Source: Acanthosepion pharaonis (Eukaryota; Mollusca; Cephalopoda; Sepiida; Sepiidae). From it: a stretch of 64,000 bases of DNA. Positions 23,681-33,929 of this stretch are shown here, in pieces (the first letter of the stretch is position 1; every line of letters starts with the position of its first letter). The notes under the pieces were generated by a model, which searched no databases, was not told the DNA's origin, and saw only the letters and a program-made list of their open reading frames with translations. The stretch covers positions 1,253,501 through 1,317,500 of the forward strand of contig CAHIKZ030000029.1 in assembly GCA_903632075.3 (NCBI GenBank). The letters run 5' to 3'. The translations under genes were made by a program, and so were the position numbers.

Positions 23681-23908
23681 GAGATAGATAGATAGATATG
23701 AAAAAGGCGTTGGAAGACAGATATGAAGAGACTGAAATAGATAGATAGATAGATAGATAATGAAAAGGCTGAAATAGATACAGAGAGAGAGGGACAGATA
23801 TAGAAATGGATAGAGAGAGATAAAATGGCTGAGATAGATAGATAGATAGACAGATAGATAGATAATGAAGATACTCTGGTGGCTAGCTAGATAGATATGA
23901 ATAGACTC

Positions 23909-23972
<64 letters not shown>

Positions 23973-24060
23973 TTAAAAGGCTGAAATAGATACAGAGAAA
24001 TATATATAGAGAGAGATACGAAATATGTGAGATAGATAGATAGATAAGAACAGATTCGGG

Positions 24061-24112
<52 letters not shown>

Positions 24113-24186
24113 GAAAAGGCTGAACTAGATACAGAGAGAGACAGATAAACAGATATAGAAATGGATAGAGAGAGATAAAATTGCTG

Positions 24187-24226
<40 letters not shown>

Positions 24227-24283
24227 TTAAAAGGCTGAGATAGATAGAAAGAAAGATAAATAGAGAAAGATGCGAAAAGTTTG

Positions 24284-24331
<48 letters not shown>

Positions 24332-24388
24332 TTAAAAGGTTGAGATAGATACAGGGAAAGATAAATAGAAAGAGATACGAAAAGTTTG

Positions 24389-24433
<45 letters not shown>

Positions 24434-24468
24434 CTCTGGTGGTTAGCTAGATAGATTTGAATAGACTC

Positions 24469-24520
<52 letters not shown>

Positions 24521-24614
24521 TTAAAAGGCTGAGATAGAAAGATAAATAGAGAGAAATACGAAAAGTTTGAGATAGATATGAACAGATTCGGATAGATAGA
24601 TATGAACAGATTCG

Positions 24615-24653
<39 letters not shown>

Positions 24654-24655
24654 CT
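23640..24655. repeat. (GATA)n arrays with higher-order spacers
   Basis: About ten GATA tracts are separated by related spacers (TTTAAAAGGCTGAAATAGAT, ATGAACAGATTCGG, ATACGAAAAGTTTGAGATAG). The 262-codon minus frame (23887-24675) is an LSIYLSIY read-through and not a gene. Opposite-strand equivalents lie at 4.99-5.63 and 51.48-52.31 kb. Confidence 0.95.
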
Positions 24656-25140
24656 GAAAAGACTAACATAAACATTGAATAGCCTAAGATGGATGGATAC
24701 GAAAGGACTAAGCTATTACTTTCCAGCTTTTCTTTTACGGGTTTGGGCAGAAAAGTTCATAGCTTAACGGTGAAAGATACTAGAAGTGATGCTACATATG
24801 CGAAAGTTTGCATGCATTAATTTCAACTCTTCTTAATAAATGCCTTGGTTCCTTCCAGGTAAATTGACATCAGAATGTTCAAAGAAAACAGTTCATCCTC
24901 TTGCTGATAAAAACCATCAACAGCAGATATGACGTCATCACAATTGCAATATTGGTTCCCGGGCAAGAGTCTTATTATTTTGCGAAACAGACAATATTCC
25001 AATCAGCAGAAGAATACTGAGAGAGCTGAATCAGTCCATCTTGTTAGTGTGTTCAACAACTCCACAACAAATATTCAAACCAGAAGAGGAAAATAAATAA
25101 ATATAATGTTTTATAAATAAACGAGGCGTCTACTGAAACA
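24656..25140. other. Intergenic; one CRE-like palindrome
   Basis: No gene. TGACGTCA near 24929 matches a cAMP-response-element palindrome by chance or otherwise; there is no promoter context. Confidence 0.4.
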
Positions 25141-25169
25141 CGAGTATCCACTAAAAATAACGTTTAATC

Positions 25170-25209
<40 letters not shown>

Positions 25210-25880
25210 CTATATATATATATATATTTACAAATTCATGAATTATTCACACAAAAACAAATGCAAAGGTTAATGATTTAATTGGCGAGAAATCCATCAT
25301 CGCAAACAATTCAAATAATATACAAAAACCTCCGAATCCGTTATGAATGAAAAGATCCTTGTTTCTATAAATTTCTGCCGTATTAGTTCTTATTTTTGCT
25401 ACAATCTTTCGACTGTTCCTACAGACATCTTCAGGTATAGAATACATGTTGTTCTTGTTTTTTTCTCTTAGTAATAAGAGGACAACGAAAATATATGTAT
25501 TGTTGTATCCGAAAATGCTATTGGAAATGAGTTATTGTTTTTGGAGCGCGCAGTAGCAACGCTGAGATTGATTTTAAATTTTTTACAGTTGTGCGTTCAT
25601 GTACAAATATGGTGTTGAACGAATTTTTTACTGGTAAATTTTCTGTCAAAGTGGCATGAACTATATTGTTCAATAATTACAGTAATGTCGCACTTACCAT
25701 CCAAAAGTCGCACTTGGATCAGTTATTTTAATTACGATAAACGTGCAATCAATTTACAAATTCATGAATTATTCACACAAAAACAAATGCAAAGGTTAAT
25801 ATCCGCTAAAAATAACGTTTAATCATATATATATATATATATATATATTTTATATATATATCCAATAACAGTAACGTTTA

Positions 25881-25926
<46 letters not shown>

Positions 25927-25938
25927 CACTAAAATAAC

Positions 25939-26018
<80 letters not shown>
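25141..26018. repeat. (TA)n arrays in a repeated framework
   Basis: CCACTAAAAATAACGTTTAATC or close variants precede TA tracts at about 25147, 25803, 25864 and 25925. A 48-bp block (TTTACAAATTCATGAATTAT onward) is duplicated at 25226 and 25752. TA tracts fill about 25162-25225, 25826-25862, 25885-25925 and 25942-26018. A minus-strand hammerhead-like relic (CTGAAGA ... CGAAAG) lies at about 25398-25435. Confidence 0.8.
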
Positions 26019-26023
<5 letters not shown>

Positions 26024-26190
26024 TAAAAGTGAACATATGCAATCAACACTTAGACACGATTGCATATAGCATGAAAACAGACTGTATGCTAAGTGTTGAC
26101 TTCTATGTTCACTTTATATTTACATCACGCTCTATCTCTGATATTGAGCGCTTTATCCCATAAATATAGCACGCCTTAAGACTATATTTC

Positions 26191-26193
<3 letters not shown>
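26019..26193 (+). mobile_element. Hairpin element, copy A
   Basis: AAATATAAAAGTGAACATAT opens a long imperfect hairpin whose other arm closes with TGTTCACTTTATATTT near 26122. The conserved tail GCTCTATCTCTGATATTGAG, CGCTTTATCCCATAAATA and TAGCACGCCTTAAG follows. The same head-tail plan occurs at 34091-34316 (inverted), 45531-45715 and, with a different hairpin, 52518-52600. It is bounded on both sides by (TA)n. Confidence 0.7.
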
Positions 26194-26263
<70 letters not shown>

Positions 26264-26490
26264 CAGATTTTTTAATGTGGAGAAAATCAATTAACACTAA
26301 AAGGGCTGGAGTATAATTCCACTGTTTGTAGCATTTACTTTTTTAAAAAGTGCTCAATACAAAGTAGACCAATAAATTGTTATTATTTTTACTATAAAAG
26401 ATTATAACCGGTTGCTTAACATTTCCTGAAGAAGTACAATCAAAGTATCGAAACATGAAAGCTATGTTTTTTTTATTATAATCTTTTATA

Positions 26491-26549
<59 letters not shown>
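26194..26549. repeat. (TA)n tracts and a small inverted-repeat element
   Basis: TA tracts at about 26194-26261 and 26494-26548. Between them, 26388-26482 has inverted ends (ATAAAAGATTATAA ... TTATAATCTTTTAT). Inside is a hammerhead-like relic: CTGAAGA 26426-26432, GTAC/GTAT stem and GAAAC at 26450-26454. Confidence 0.65.
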
Positions 26550-27463
26550 CGGCGAACCTTGTCCCAGTACTCTACACCGTGTTTAGATATTCTGTGGCGA
26601 ACAGGTAACACGCGAAAGTTCGTTTCTGTTATTAGATTAAGGAGTTAATATTGTTGAAAGGAAATTTGACTTTTTAACCTTGGATTAACTTAATAATGAT
26701 CTTTACTATTTAATATACTGAAGTAATTATAATGTTTATTTATTGTATTTGAACTTGCAGATTTGAACTTTAACAAAGTTTTTCGGTGAGAAATTCACAA
26801 GTGTCATTCAGAATTTTATCGCATAAATTTAATTTAAATTTTATATATATTTAATTCAAAATGTAACCTTCTTCACCGCAAAATCTATGAAAAAGGGCAC
26901 TTATTAAAGAATTTAAAAAGAAACTTAATGCCAAGGATTAAATTAAGTAACTTTATTTATATTTTCCAACGACTGTTATAGATATACCACAAAAATGTAA
27001 GAGAAAATATTGTCTTTCCAATATAGTCTTTCTCTTTCTAACAGTTTTTAAATGTCCCTTTGACGCTTGTATTTCAAACAGAAAAATAATAATTATGTTG
27101 GTCACACTACAGCTAGGTTGACTATAAGGTTCAGTTTTCATTTGAATGATGCATCTAATATCTGTCAATATTTAAAACTGCTTGCCTGTCAAACATTTGC
27201 CATTTAAAAAAAATCTTCTTTAAAATACATTTACAATTCATCATGAAAATAATAAAATGAACCAACAATTCTTGAAGCTATCTATTTTAAAGAATGAAAT
27301 CAACCGTTCCGAAACTTAATTTTATTGATTGTGATTATTTTTATTTAGTGTTGGTTTCATTTAATTTTATATACATTGTTGGTTTTGTGCAATACATAGA
27401 AAACGTATGGTGGGGAGGAGTCATTACGAATTATTAAATTGGATAATATTTAGTATTGTATAT
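26550..27463. other. AT-rich intergenic stretch
   Basis: No gene, RNA or repeat recognised. It ends at the 5-bp target duplication of the solo LTR. Confidence 0.5.
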
Positions 27464-27822
27464 TGTTATGGGGTTCAACCTTTTTTCATACAAGTGAACT
27501 CGACCAGTGTGTACTTGGACTGCTGCCGTTTAATACCCAGAGTCAGTCAGAGAGAGATTGTGATTGAGTTGGAGGTAGAGTAATAGTGTGAGGTAACCTC
27601 TTGTAGAAGTCACAGTTACAAGCACGTAGAATCTAAGGAAGTCCTACTTCGAGACTGGATTTACCAGACTGTGTATATATATTATTATTGCTACTAACCG
27701 CGTTTCTGGATCTACTAACCGTATTAACAATTGTATTATTGTGTAAATACATTTATTTGTCATATTTCATTCCTGCGTTTGTCATTCATTGGAGACTGGA
27801 TTTCATCTCGGAATCCACAACA
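27464..27822 (+). mobile_element. Solo LTR (359 bp) with TATAT target duplication
   Basis: It starts TGTTATGGGGTTCAACC and ends GAATCCACAACA, giving the TG...CA and TGTT...AACA inverted termini of retrotransposon LTRs. It is flanked by TATAT at 27459-27463 and 27823-27827, a 5-bp duplication as made by Gypsy- or BEL-type integrases. No internal gag/pol lies beside it, so it is best read as a solo LTR left by LTR-LTR recombination. The flank is AT-rich, so a chance TATAT match is possible. Strand is arbitrary. Confidence 0.75.
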
Positions 27823-27827
27823 TATAT

Positions 27828-28289
27828 AATTCATTTTTTGGATCTGTAGTGGATATATTAGTATTTATTTGTAATATGAACACTTAATAAAATTAATTAT
27901 GAATACTGCACACATGTTTTAAAATATTTACAGTAGATAGTTTAAAAATATTTAGGTTTTAACGAATAGCTTTAAATAATTTTTTTTAAATAGATATCTC
28001 AATAACATAATATCCTTTCTTGACGTTACTGCACGTGAATGCTTTCATCATAAAATTTAAAAATCGTACAGTAAATAAGTTTAGCCTTTTTTCACTTCGC
28101 AAGTAAAAAATTTAATTTTTAGGTGAATACAACAATTTTGTCTTAGATAAATCAAGACCCTGGATATGACACTGAGCTTATGTCTAAAGTACTTGGAACT
28201 TTAATAAGGATACTAAGAAACTTGTCCGTAAATATGAGAGGATTCTATTAAGAATAAGTAGAGAAAACTTGTGTAAATTATTTACTGAG

Positions 28290-28290
<1 letters not shown>
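27828..28290. other. AT-rich intergenic stretch
   Basis: Nothing recognisable; ends at a (TA)n tract (28294-28356). Confidence 0.5.

Positions 28291-28293
<3 letters not shown>

Positions 28294-28356
<63 letters not shown>
28294..28356. repeat. (TA)n microsatellite
   Basis: Uninterrupted TA tract. Confidence 0.95.
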
Positions 28357-28360
<4 letters not shown>

Positions 28361-28419
28361 AGGTATATAATCTAAGTTGATCCTAGTAATATCAAATATT
28401 AAAACGGATGTACAAAAGA

Positions 28420-28590
28420 GATCAATGTATTTATATTCCATCTGAGGTAAATTTCTGAGAGAACTAGAAACTCTGCTAGGATTCATCATTGACGGCCACA
28501 GTCTGAACAGCATAAGGTACACAGATGAAACAGGGCTGATAGCAGACACGGTAAAGAAATTAAAAAAAAAATCCTCTAAAAGGTAACGAA
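28420..28590 (+). pseudogene. RTE-like LINE reverse-transcriptase relic
   Basis: A plus frame reads IDGHSLNSIRYTDETGLIAD followed by TVKKL. This matches the palm region around the catalytic YxDD box of RTE-like reverse transcriptases. The box at 28518-28529 reads YTDE, so the last catalytic aspartate is lost. Upstream frames are broken. It is a short 5'-truncated remnant next to (TA)n tracts. Confidence 0.7.
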
Positions 28591-28601
28591 GGACAGCGAG
28601 A

Positions 28602-28604
<3 letters not shown>

Positions 28605-28658
<54 letters not shown>
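28605..28658. repeat. (TA)n microsatellite
   Basis: TA tract that immediately precedes the dispersed repeat at 28659. Confidence 0.95.
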
Positions 28659-28660
<2 letters not shown>

Positions 28661-29085
28661 TAACTATACTCGTTTTGAAAAACCCTCGAATTTATGATTT
28701 GCCAATAATCAAATCAATCCCGAGGGAAAAAAAAGGTTTTAAAAAAAGAAAGTGCTAGAAACATGAAAGTCTGTCGAAAAAAATCGCACAAATACATGTT
28801 TAAGACCCAATGAAAAAAACCTGATACGAGTAAACAACTAACAAAAGAGGTCAATACAACCGTAGAGCAGACCTAGATAAACCTAGTGAGCCAGACAAAC
28901 CTACCCAAGTTTCAACTAAGCGGATCGTCAGAGAAAGCTGGCTAAAGAGGCAAGAGAAACAGCATATTTATAGGCGATAATCAAAATCAAAATCATACCA
29001 TATGACCAAATAAAAAAAAAATAAGTAAAAACACTAACACCTTAAAGATTTATTCAACGACTAAAAAGGGGAGGGGATATTAACA
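28659..29085. repeat. Dispersed ~400-bp repeat, copy 1
   Basis: Ordered shared phrases with 44178-44590: ACTCGTTTTGAAAAA/ACTCGTTTGGAAAAA, GCCAGACAAACCTACC/GCCAGGCAAACCTACC, GGATCGTCAG, and a closing GGGGAGGGG block. Both copies begin directly after a (TA)n tract. Not assigned to a known family; no open frame. Confidence 0.65.
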
Positions 29086-29140
29086 CGATATATATATATA
29101 TATATATCAGAGAAGTAGTGTATTATATATATATTAAGAA
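29086..29140. repeat. (TA)n segments
   Basis: Two short TA tracts around AGAGAAGTAGTGTATTA, a phrase that recurs at 29824-29842 and 29872-29888. Confidence 0.8.
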
Positions 29141-29395
29141 ATGGACAAGGTCCGACAATTTACTTATTAAAGACATTTTTTATGTTTAACGTTGTTATTT
29201 ATAGATACAAGTATTTAAGCAAATGCTCTGTTTATGATAAACAGTATTAAATAACATTTACCGGCCTGAATGTCCGAGAAATTTTCATAGAAAATATTCG
29301 TTCTTTGACAGGATTCGAACCTATACGGAACCGTCATTTACGCTGACGTGCCTTACCTCTGGGCCACAAAGAACCTTTTCGGTAGACAAGGTCGA
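29140..29395 (-). mobile_element. tRNA-derived SINE (minus strand)
   Basis: On the minus strand a 73-nt tRNA-like head (29373-29301) is followed by CGAATATTTTCTATG, ACATTCAGGCCGGTAAATG, TACTGTTTATCATAAACAG and other tail text, then (TA)n. The tail alone recurs as an inverted pair at 29484-29770, showing that this unit multiplies. Pol III transcription from the internal A/B boxes is expected by analogy with tRNA-derived SINEs. Confidence 0.7.
29301..29373 (-). pseudogene. tRNA-like sequence, head of the SINE
   Basis: The ends TTCTTTG and CAAAGAA form a perfect 7-bp acceptor stem. CGTCA/TGACG forms a 5-bp anticodon stem around a 7-nt loop (GCGTAAA, nominal anticodon GTA, but base 33 is C rather than T). 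GGTTCGAATCC is an intact B box. The D arm is weak. Because it continues into a repeat tail and lacks T33, I treat it as a SINE head rather than a working tRNA gene. Confidence 0.65.
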
Positions 29396-29483
29396 ATTTA
29401 CTGCTTATAAACTTCAATCTTCCATGAATCTCGTACATTCATAACTGCTCTTCATGTATCAAATGTAAACAAATGACGTCATA

Positions 29484-29769
29484 TATTAAGAAATGGACAA
29501 GGTTGACAATTTATTTATTAAAGACATTTTTATGTTTAACGTTGATTTTATAGATACAAGTATTTAAGTAAATGTTCTGTTTTAATAAACAGTATTAAAA
29601 AATTTACCGGCCTGAATGTCCGAGAAATTTTCATAGAACGAATATTTTCTATGAAAATTTTGGACATTCAGGCCGGTAAATGTTATTTAATACTGTTTAT
29701 TATAAACAGAGCATTTACTTAAATACTTGTATCTATAAATAACAACGTTAAACATAGAAAATGTCCTAA

Positions 29770-29770
<1 letters not shown>
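29484..29770. repeat. Foldback made of two inverted SINE tails
   Basis: Arms of roughly 120 bp (about 29520-29637 and 29651-29768) are near-complementary. Left-arm phrases GTTTAACGTTG, GATACAAGTATTTAAGTAAA and TTTACCGGCCTGAATGTCC return inverted on the right. The spacer is about 12 bp. Both arms are copies of the tail of the SINE at 29140-29395, without its tRNA head. Confidence 0.85.
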
Positions 29771-29829
<59 letters not shown>

Positions 29830-29833
29830 AGTA

Positions 29834-29876
<43 letters not shown>

Positions 29877-29886
29877 AAAGTAGTAT

Positions 29887-29924
<38 letters not shown>

Positions 29925-29943
29925 TATGTATATGAACTCATGA

Positions 29944-29985
<42 letters not shown>

Positions 29986-30122
29986 TTGAAAAGAATGAGG
30001 CAGCGAGCTGGAAAGATTTTCAAAAGATGAAATATATAATGAATGGATTCAGTTATATATGAATAAACATTATTCGTGAAATCGATATATTTTCAGAACC
30101 AACAAATATATATATATATAAC

Positions 30123-30172
<50 letters not shown>

Positions 30173-30175
30173 AGG
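29771..30175. repeat. (TA)n and (GATA)n microsatellites
   Basis: TA tracts at about 29773-29825, 29839-29871 and 29887-29932. GATA tracts at 29943-29984 and 30123-30172 are separated by a short unique spacer. The frames are read-through. Confidence 0.95.
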
Positions 30176-30720
30176 CTAAGTCATACGGAAGCAGTGTCAG
30201 ATAGACAGACAGGTAGATACATACATACATACATACATACTTACGTAAAAAGATAGATATGAAAATAGTGAAATAGATTGTTAGACAGAGGGAAAGAATG
30301 GACGAAGTGTGAGATGTATTAATTTCAATATTAATAAAAGCGTTTACATTTAACAATATGGATTTTCTCTACAGCAGTATCACAAGTGTCAGAGATGTAG
30401 ACGCATGCGCAGAAGTATTCATTCACGGACTGTTGTCAAAAACACGCAAACTCAGAAGAAAATGTGGAAAGCATAACAAGTACTGCTCCGTTGTGTTGTG
30501 TTGACGGCCATGTCGGTGCCTGCCAATTGCTATCCATATTTATGTGTTAAGAGAGGCGTTGGAAACTGCTATCTTTTGACAATGTTTTCGTGAAAGACAG
30601 CGATGGATTTTCAGCTAACAGAAATCCGGTTTTTCATTGGTGCAAATTGTTGAAGGAGACGAGTTGTCGGAAATTTCGTTGAGATGTAAAGAGGCGGAAA
30701 TAGCGAAGTAGAACAGGAAA
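30176..30720. other. Intergenic, CpG-containing part with an NRF-1-like site
   Basis: No gene recognised. GACGCATGCGCAGAAG near 30399 matches the NRF-1 consensus (GCGCATGCGC) in a less AT-rich stretch (30380-30700). That could be an old promoter or a repeat promoter. No open frame or splice context follows. Confidence 0.4.
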
Positions 30721-30784
30721 AATTGTTGGGGAGAACTAGAAAAGAAACATTTGAGGGAATAAATCAAAAAAAAAAAGACAAACA

Positions 30785-30900
30785 GCAGAATTTTACATTA
30801 TTCGGACTATTGTCCTCATCTTTGTCGCCATATTTATCACAACGTTTCGGCCGTTGTACGCTCCGGCCTTCTTCAGGTGGCTGGAATTTCGAACTGAACC
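30785..30900 (-). mobile_element. SINE fragment with hammerhead-like core
   Basis: Minus-strand 30880-30838 reads CTGAAGA, a GGCCG...CGGCC stem, GAAACGTTGTG. It then continues as AAATATGGCGACAAAGATGA, GGACAATAGTCCGAA. Same text as 3215-3435 and as the 106-bp tandem at 31087-31385. Confidence 0.6.
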
Positions 30901-31014
30901 CTTGATTTCGCTCACTGGGGTAGACTGTTATAGTTCCATGCTTTTTTAATGGATTTTTTAATGGATATCAGATATCTCCTGCTAATTTCCTTCTGAAAGT
31001 TCTACACTGCCTTA

Positions 31015-31385
31015 ACCGGGTATTGAACTCACACTCTTTGGGTCCTGTCACTGGATCTAACTAACGCTTTTATCCACTATGCCATGTAAATATGGCGACA
31101 AAGATGAGGACAATAGTCCGAATAATTTAAATAATGTACATAATACCTCATCTCAGAAATATAGACAGATACTGAAAGGCCGAAACGTTATAATAAATAT
31201 GGCGACCAAGATGAGGACAATAGTCCGAATAATGTAAATAATGTACATAATACCTCATCTCAGAAATAGACAGATACTGAAAGGCCGAAACGTTGTAATA
31301 AATATGGCGACAAAGATGAGGACAATAGTCCAAATAATGTAAATAATGTACATAATACCTCATCTCAGAAATATAGACAGACTCA
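31015..31385. repeat. tRNA-like relic (minus) followed by ~106-bp tandem repeat, three copies
   Basis: 31015-31086 on the minus strand shows GGCATAGTGGATAAAAGCG (A-box side) and GAGTTCAATACCCGG (B box). From 31087 a unit recurs at 31091, 31198 and 31303 (periods 107 and 105): TATGGCGACAAAGATGAGGA, CAATAGTCCGAATAATGT, CATAATACCTCATCTCAG, ACTGAAAGGCCGAAACGTT. Each unit holds two hammerhead-like halves (GATGA-GGAC..GTCC-GAAT and CTGAA-GGCC-GAAAC). Confidence 0.75.
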
Positions 31386-31399
31386 GCAGAATTTTAGTG

Positions 31400-32470
31400 G
31401 TATAGACGAATGTCATCAGCTCTCAATTCTGTGTCTCCGCTGATGACACAACAATTTATTTCTGTCTCGAAAGAAAAATCTAATAATATTAAAAAGTCAA
31501 AATGGCAGCTGATATCCAAAACGAGATTCACTTTGTTGTTAATTATTTCAAAAGATTGCTTGTTAATTTTAATGTCTCCCAAATTAAAATGCTCTCTGTT
31601 AATCACCTGAGAGATCCCGCTCTGCTTTCGATCAATGTGGCTGCTCCTGACCTCCAGGAAATTTGCACCTTGCTCCTTCTGGGACTAATCTGACATGAAG
31701 TTGAAAGCTGATATTGAATCCTTTGCTATGTCAGCTGCTAAGTTATTTGGTTCACTGTGTCGTGCTAGACAATTCTTCTTATATACCATTCGCCTATACT
31801 GAGAAGTTTATCATTCGTCTATGCTTAGAACTCTGCCATTCGACTATGCTTAGAAGTCTACAATTCCAATATGCTTAGAAGTATACCATTCGTCTATGCT
31901 TAAAAGTCTACCATTCGTCTATGCTTAGAAGGCTACCATTCGTCTGTGCTTATAAGTTTATAATTGGTCTATGCTTAGAAGTCTGCCATTCGTTTATGCT
32001 TAGAAGTCTATAATTCGTCTATGCTTAGAAGTTTCTATGTTTAGAACTCTACAATTCGTCTATGCTTAGAATATTACTGGCACATATGATCCTGTGTTTC
32101 TACTATTTATCTAGACATCCTTGATAAAATTCAAAGAAGAAATATCAATATTATTGGTCCTGATCTGGTAGCTTGTCTTCAGTCACTTTCTCACTGTCAT
32201 AATGTCGACTACTTTTGCCTTTTATATAAATAATTACACGTTAATTGTTCGGATGAGCTCTATGGTACGGAGACTCGTTTAATTTAAGCGCAGTGCGAAA
32301 TCGGTGACGAATTTTCACACTTTTACAGTTGGGTTGGCTCGAGGTAACCGTAAATTCTATGGCAACAGTTTCTTTTTTCGCACTTCCCCCTCCATGCTTC
32401 TCAGTCAACGTTAAACGTCCAAAATTTCAAAGCAATATCAATCGCTATTTAATGTCCTCCTGATTACTTT
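31400..32470 (+). pseudogene. CR1/Jockey-like LINE reverse transcriptase, C-terminal relic
   Basis: SADDTTIYF at 31435-31461 is the RT catalytic box (YADD type; first residue changed). Downstream fragments in shifting frames read AAKLFGSLCRARQFF (about 31731-31776), LDILDKIQRRNINIIGPDL (about 32113-32168) and SLSHCHNVDYFCLLYK. They end in NSFFFRTS near 32366, the usual end of this LINE type. Several frameshifts and stops. Between the palm region and the ILDKIQRR block the element is disrupted by a minisatellite (31784-32071). Confidence 0.8.
31784..32071 (+). repeat. ~25-bp minisatellite inside the LINE relic
   Basis: About 11 copies of ATTCGTCTATGCTTAGAAGT then CTACC. The starting text TATACCATTCGCCTATAC lies exactly where LINE copies encode a tyrosine-containing YxxTIRxC segment, so the unit seems to be amplified LINE coding sequence. 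Confidence 0.8.
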
Positions 32471-33000
32471 TCTTTTTTTTCTAGTCTCTTTGATATATTT
32501 CTGTTTATAACTCTTCCATACCCAGGAAAATCTTCCGTCTCAGTGGTTTTATTAGGGTGAATTCGATTTAAAAAAAATAATAAAAAGAAGATATCTACAG
32601 AGTAAAAAAGATTCTTCTTCTTTTTCTTCTTCTTCCTTCTCTTCTTTTTCATCTATTTTTTCTTCCTTTTCTACTTCTACTTCCTCCTCTTCTTCATCCT
32701 CCCTTTCTTTTTCATCATCTTCTTCCTCTTCTTTTTTCGTCTTCCTCCTCCTCTTCTTCCTCTTCTTCTTCATCTTACTCTTCTTTTCTTCTTCTTCTTC
32801 TACTTCTTCTTCTTTTTCTTCTTTTTCTTCTTTCTTTTCTTCCTCTTCTTCTTCCTCCTGTTCTGTTTCATTTTCTTCCTTTTCTTTTTCCTCCCCTTCT
32901 TCCTCCTCTTCTTCTTCTTCCTCCTCCTCCTCCTCTTCTGTTTCATTTTCTTCCTTTTCTTATTCTTCTTCTTCTTCTTCTTCTTCTTCTTTCTACGGAG
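32471..33000. repeat. Polypyrimidine (TTC/CTT)n tract
   Basis: From about 32611 to 32995 the + strand is nearly pure C/T with TTC, CTT and CCT triplets. The minus frames are KKKRKKK or EEEDEEE read-through. Such tracts can form triplex (H-DNA). Confidence 0.9.
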
Positions 33001-33049
33001 TCTCTTCAAGATGTAGGCGATTAGGTCTTTCAAGAACCTCCTATGCGTC

Positions 33050-33900
33050 GTAGGCTTTTGTGGGTTTTTTTTTCTCGCATTGCTAAGGCACCCGCGCCCG
33101 TGCCGTTATCCCTTCACCCAAGCTCGTCAGGTAAGTAGCTTACCGTCTTCCCTTACCTCTTTTGCCCTAGGTATGTCCGTTGCTGCTTAATTTTTCAAAG
33201 CCATCCTTCCTCATAATGTGTCCAAGAAAGTTCAACCCGCTTTTTCTCTTTCTGCGTATCGCTGATCTTTTGTTGGTATTTTCTTTAAGACTTGCTCGTT
33301 TCTTCCTCTCGCCATTTTTCTTCTACATTTGTGAGGAGATTGTTCAGAATGTTCCAAGAAATTTTATTACGTACTCATTCTGCTCTTCTTTTAGTATTCC
33401 GAAAGATATTTTCCTGTTTCTTTATACATTGCTTAATTTCTAAAAAGCATATTTCGCTATCTTCATGCAACTTCAGATTTCCGTATCACACTTTCTGCTA
33501 TTTCTTAGTTACGACACACAAAGTTACATTTTCTGTGTCTACTTTTATCATTAAGCTTTTATTAAAAACAATATCCAATGCCTTCATTCTTAATAACACT
33601 CCAGGGATTGGCGCTACATGTTCAATCTCTTAAAATTTTGACAAGCAAATATTAACTAATTCGTTCAAAACTATTGTTTGCTGGTCAAATGTTTACTCTT
33701 CTCCTTCTGTGTTTCGTTTCCACTCAGGACATGAGCGATCATGGCTCTCCACATCTTTCCGTACTTTGTAGCTCTCCGTCGGGTTTGTTTTTTCATCATC
33801 GTTCTCTTCTGCCATCCACCCCCAATACATTGATTTCTTAAATAGTAACTCACAGACCCCAGCTTTCCTTCTTATTTCTCTATTATTCCTCGGTATGACG
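33050..33900 (-). pseudogene. RTE-like LINE C-terminal relics
   Basis: Minus-strand text near 33240-33180 reads LNFLGHIMRKDGFEKL, a hallmark close to the C-terminus of RTE-like LINE polyproteins. A further minus frame at 33671-33853 contains GKMWRAMIAHVLSGNETQ, compatible with the same family's end region. The order of pieces is not that of one intact copy, so two fragments may be juxtaposed. Confidence 0.65.
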
Positions 33901-33929
33901 ATAAACTACATCCACCTGCACCGTCTCTG

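Noticed and set aside
23887..24675. 262-codon minus ORF
   Set aside because: Translation of (GATA)n as LSIYLSIY; low complexity throughout.
24925..24936. CRE-like TGACGTCA as a promoter element
   Set aside because: Isolated 8-mer with no transcript or promoter context; similar 8-mers occur at 29475 and 50842 by chance.
29301..29373. Functional tRNA (nominal anticodon GTA)
   Set aside because: Base 33 is C, the D arm is weak, and the sequence continues into a repeated SINE tail.
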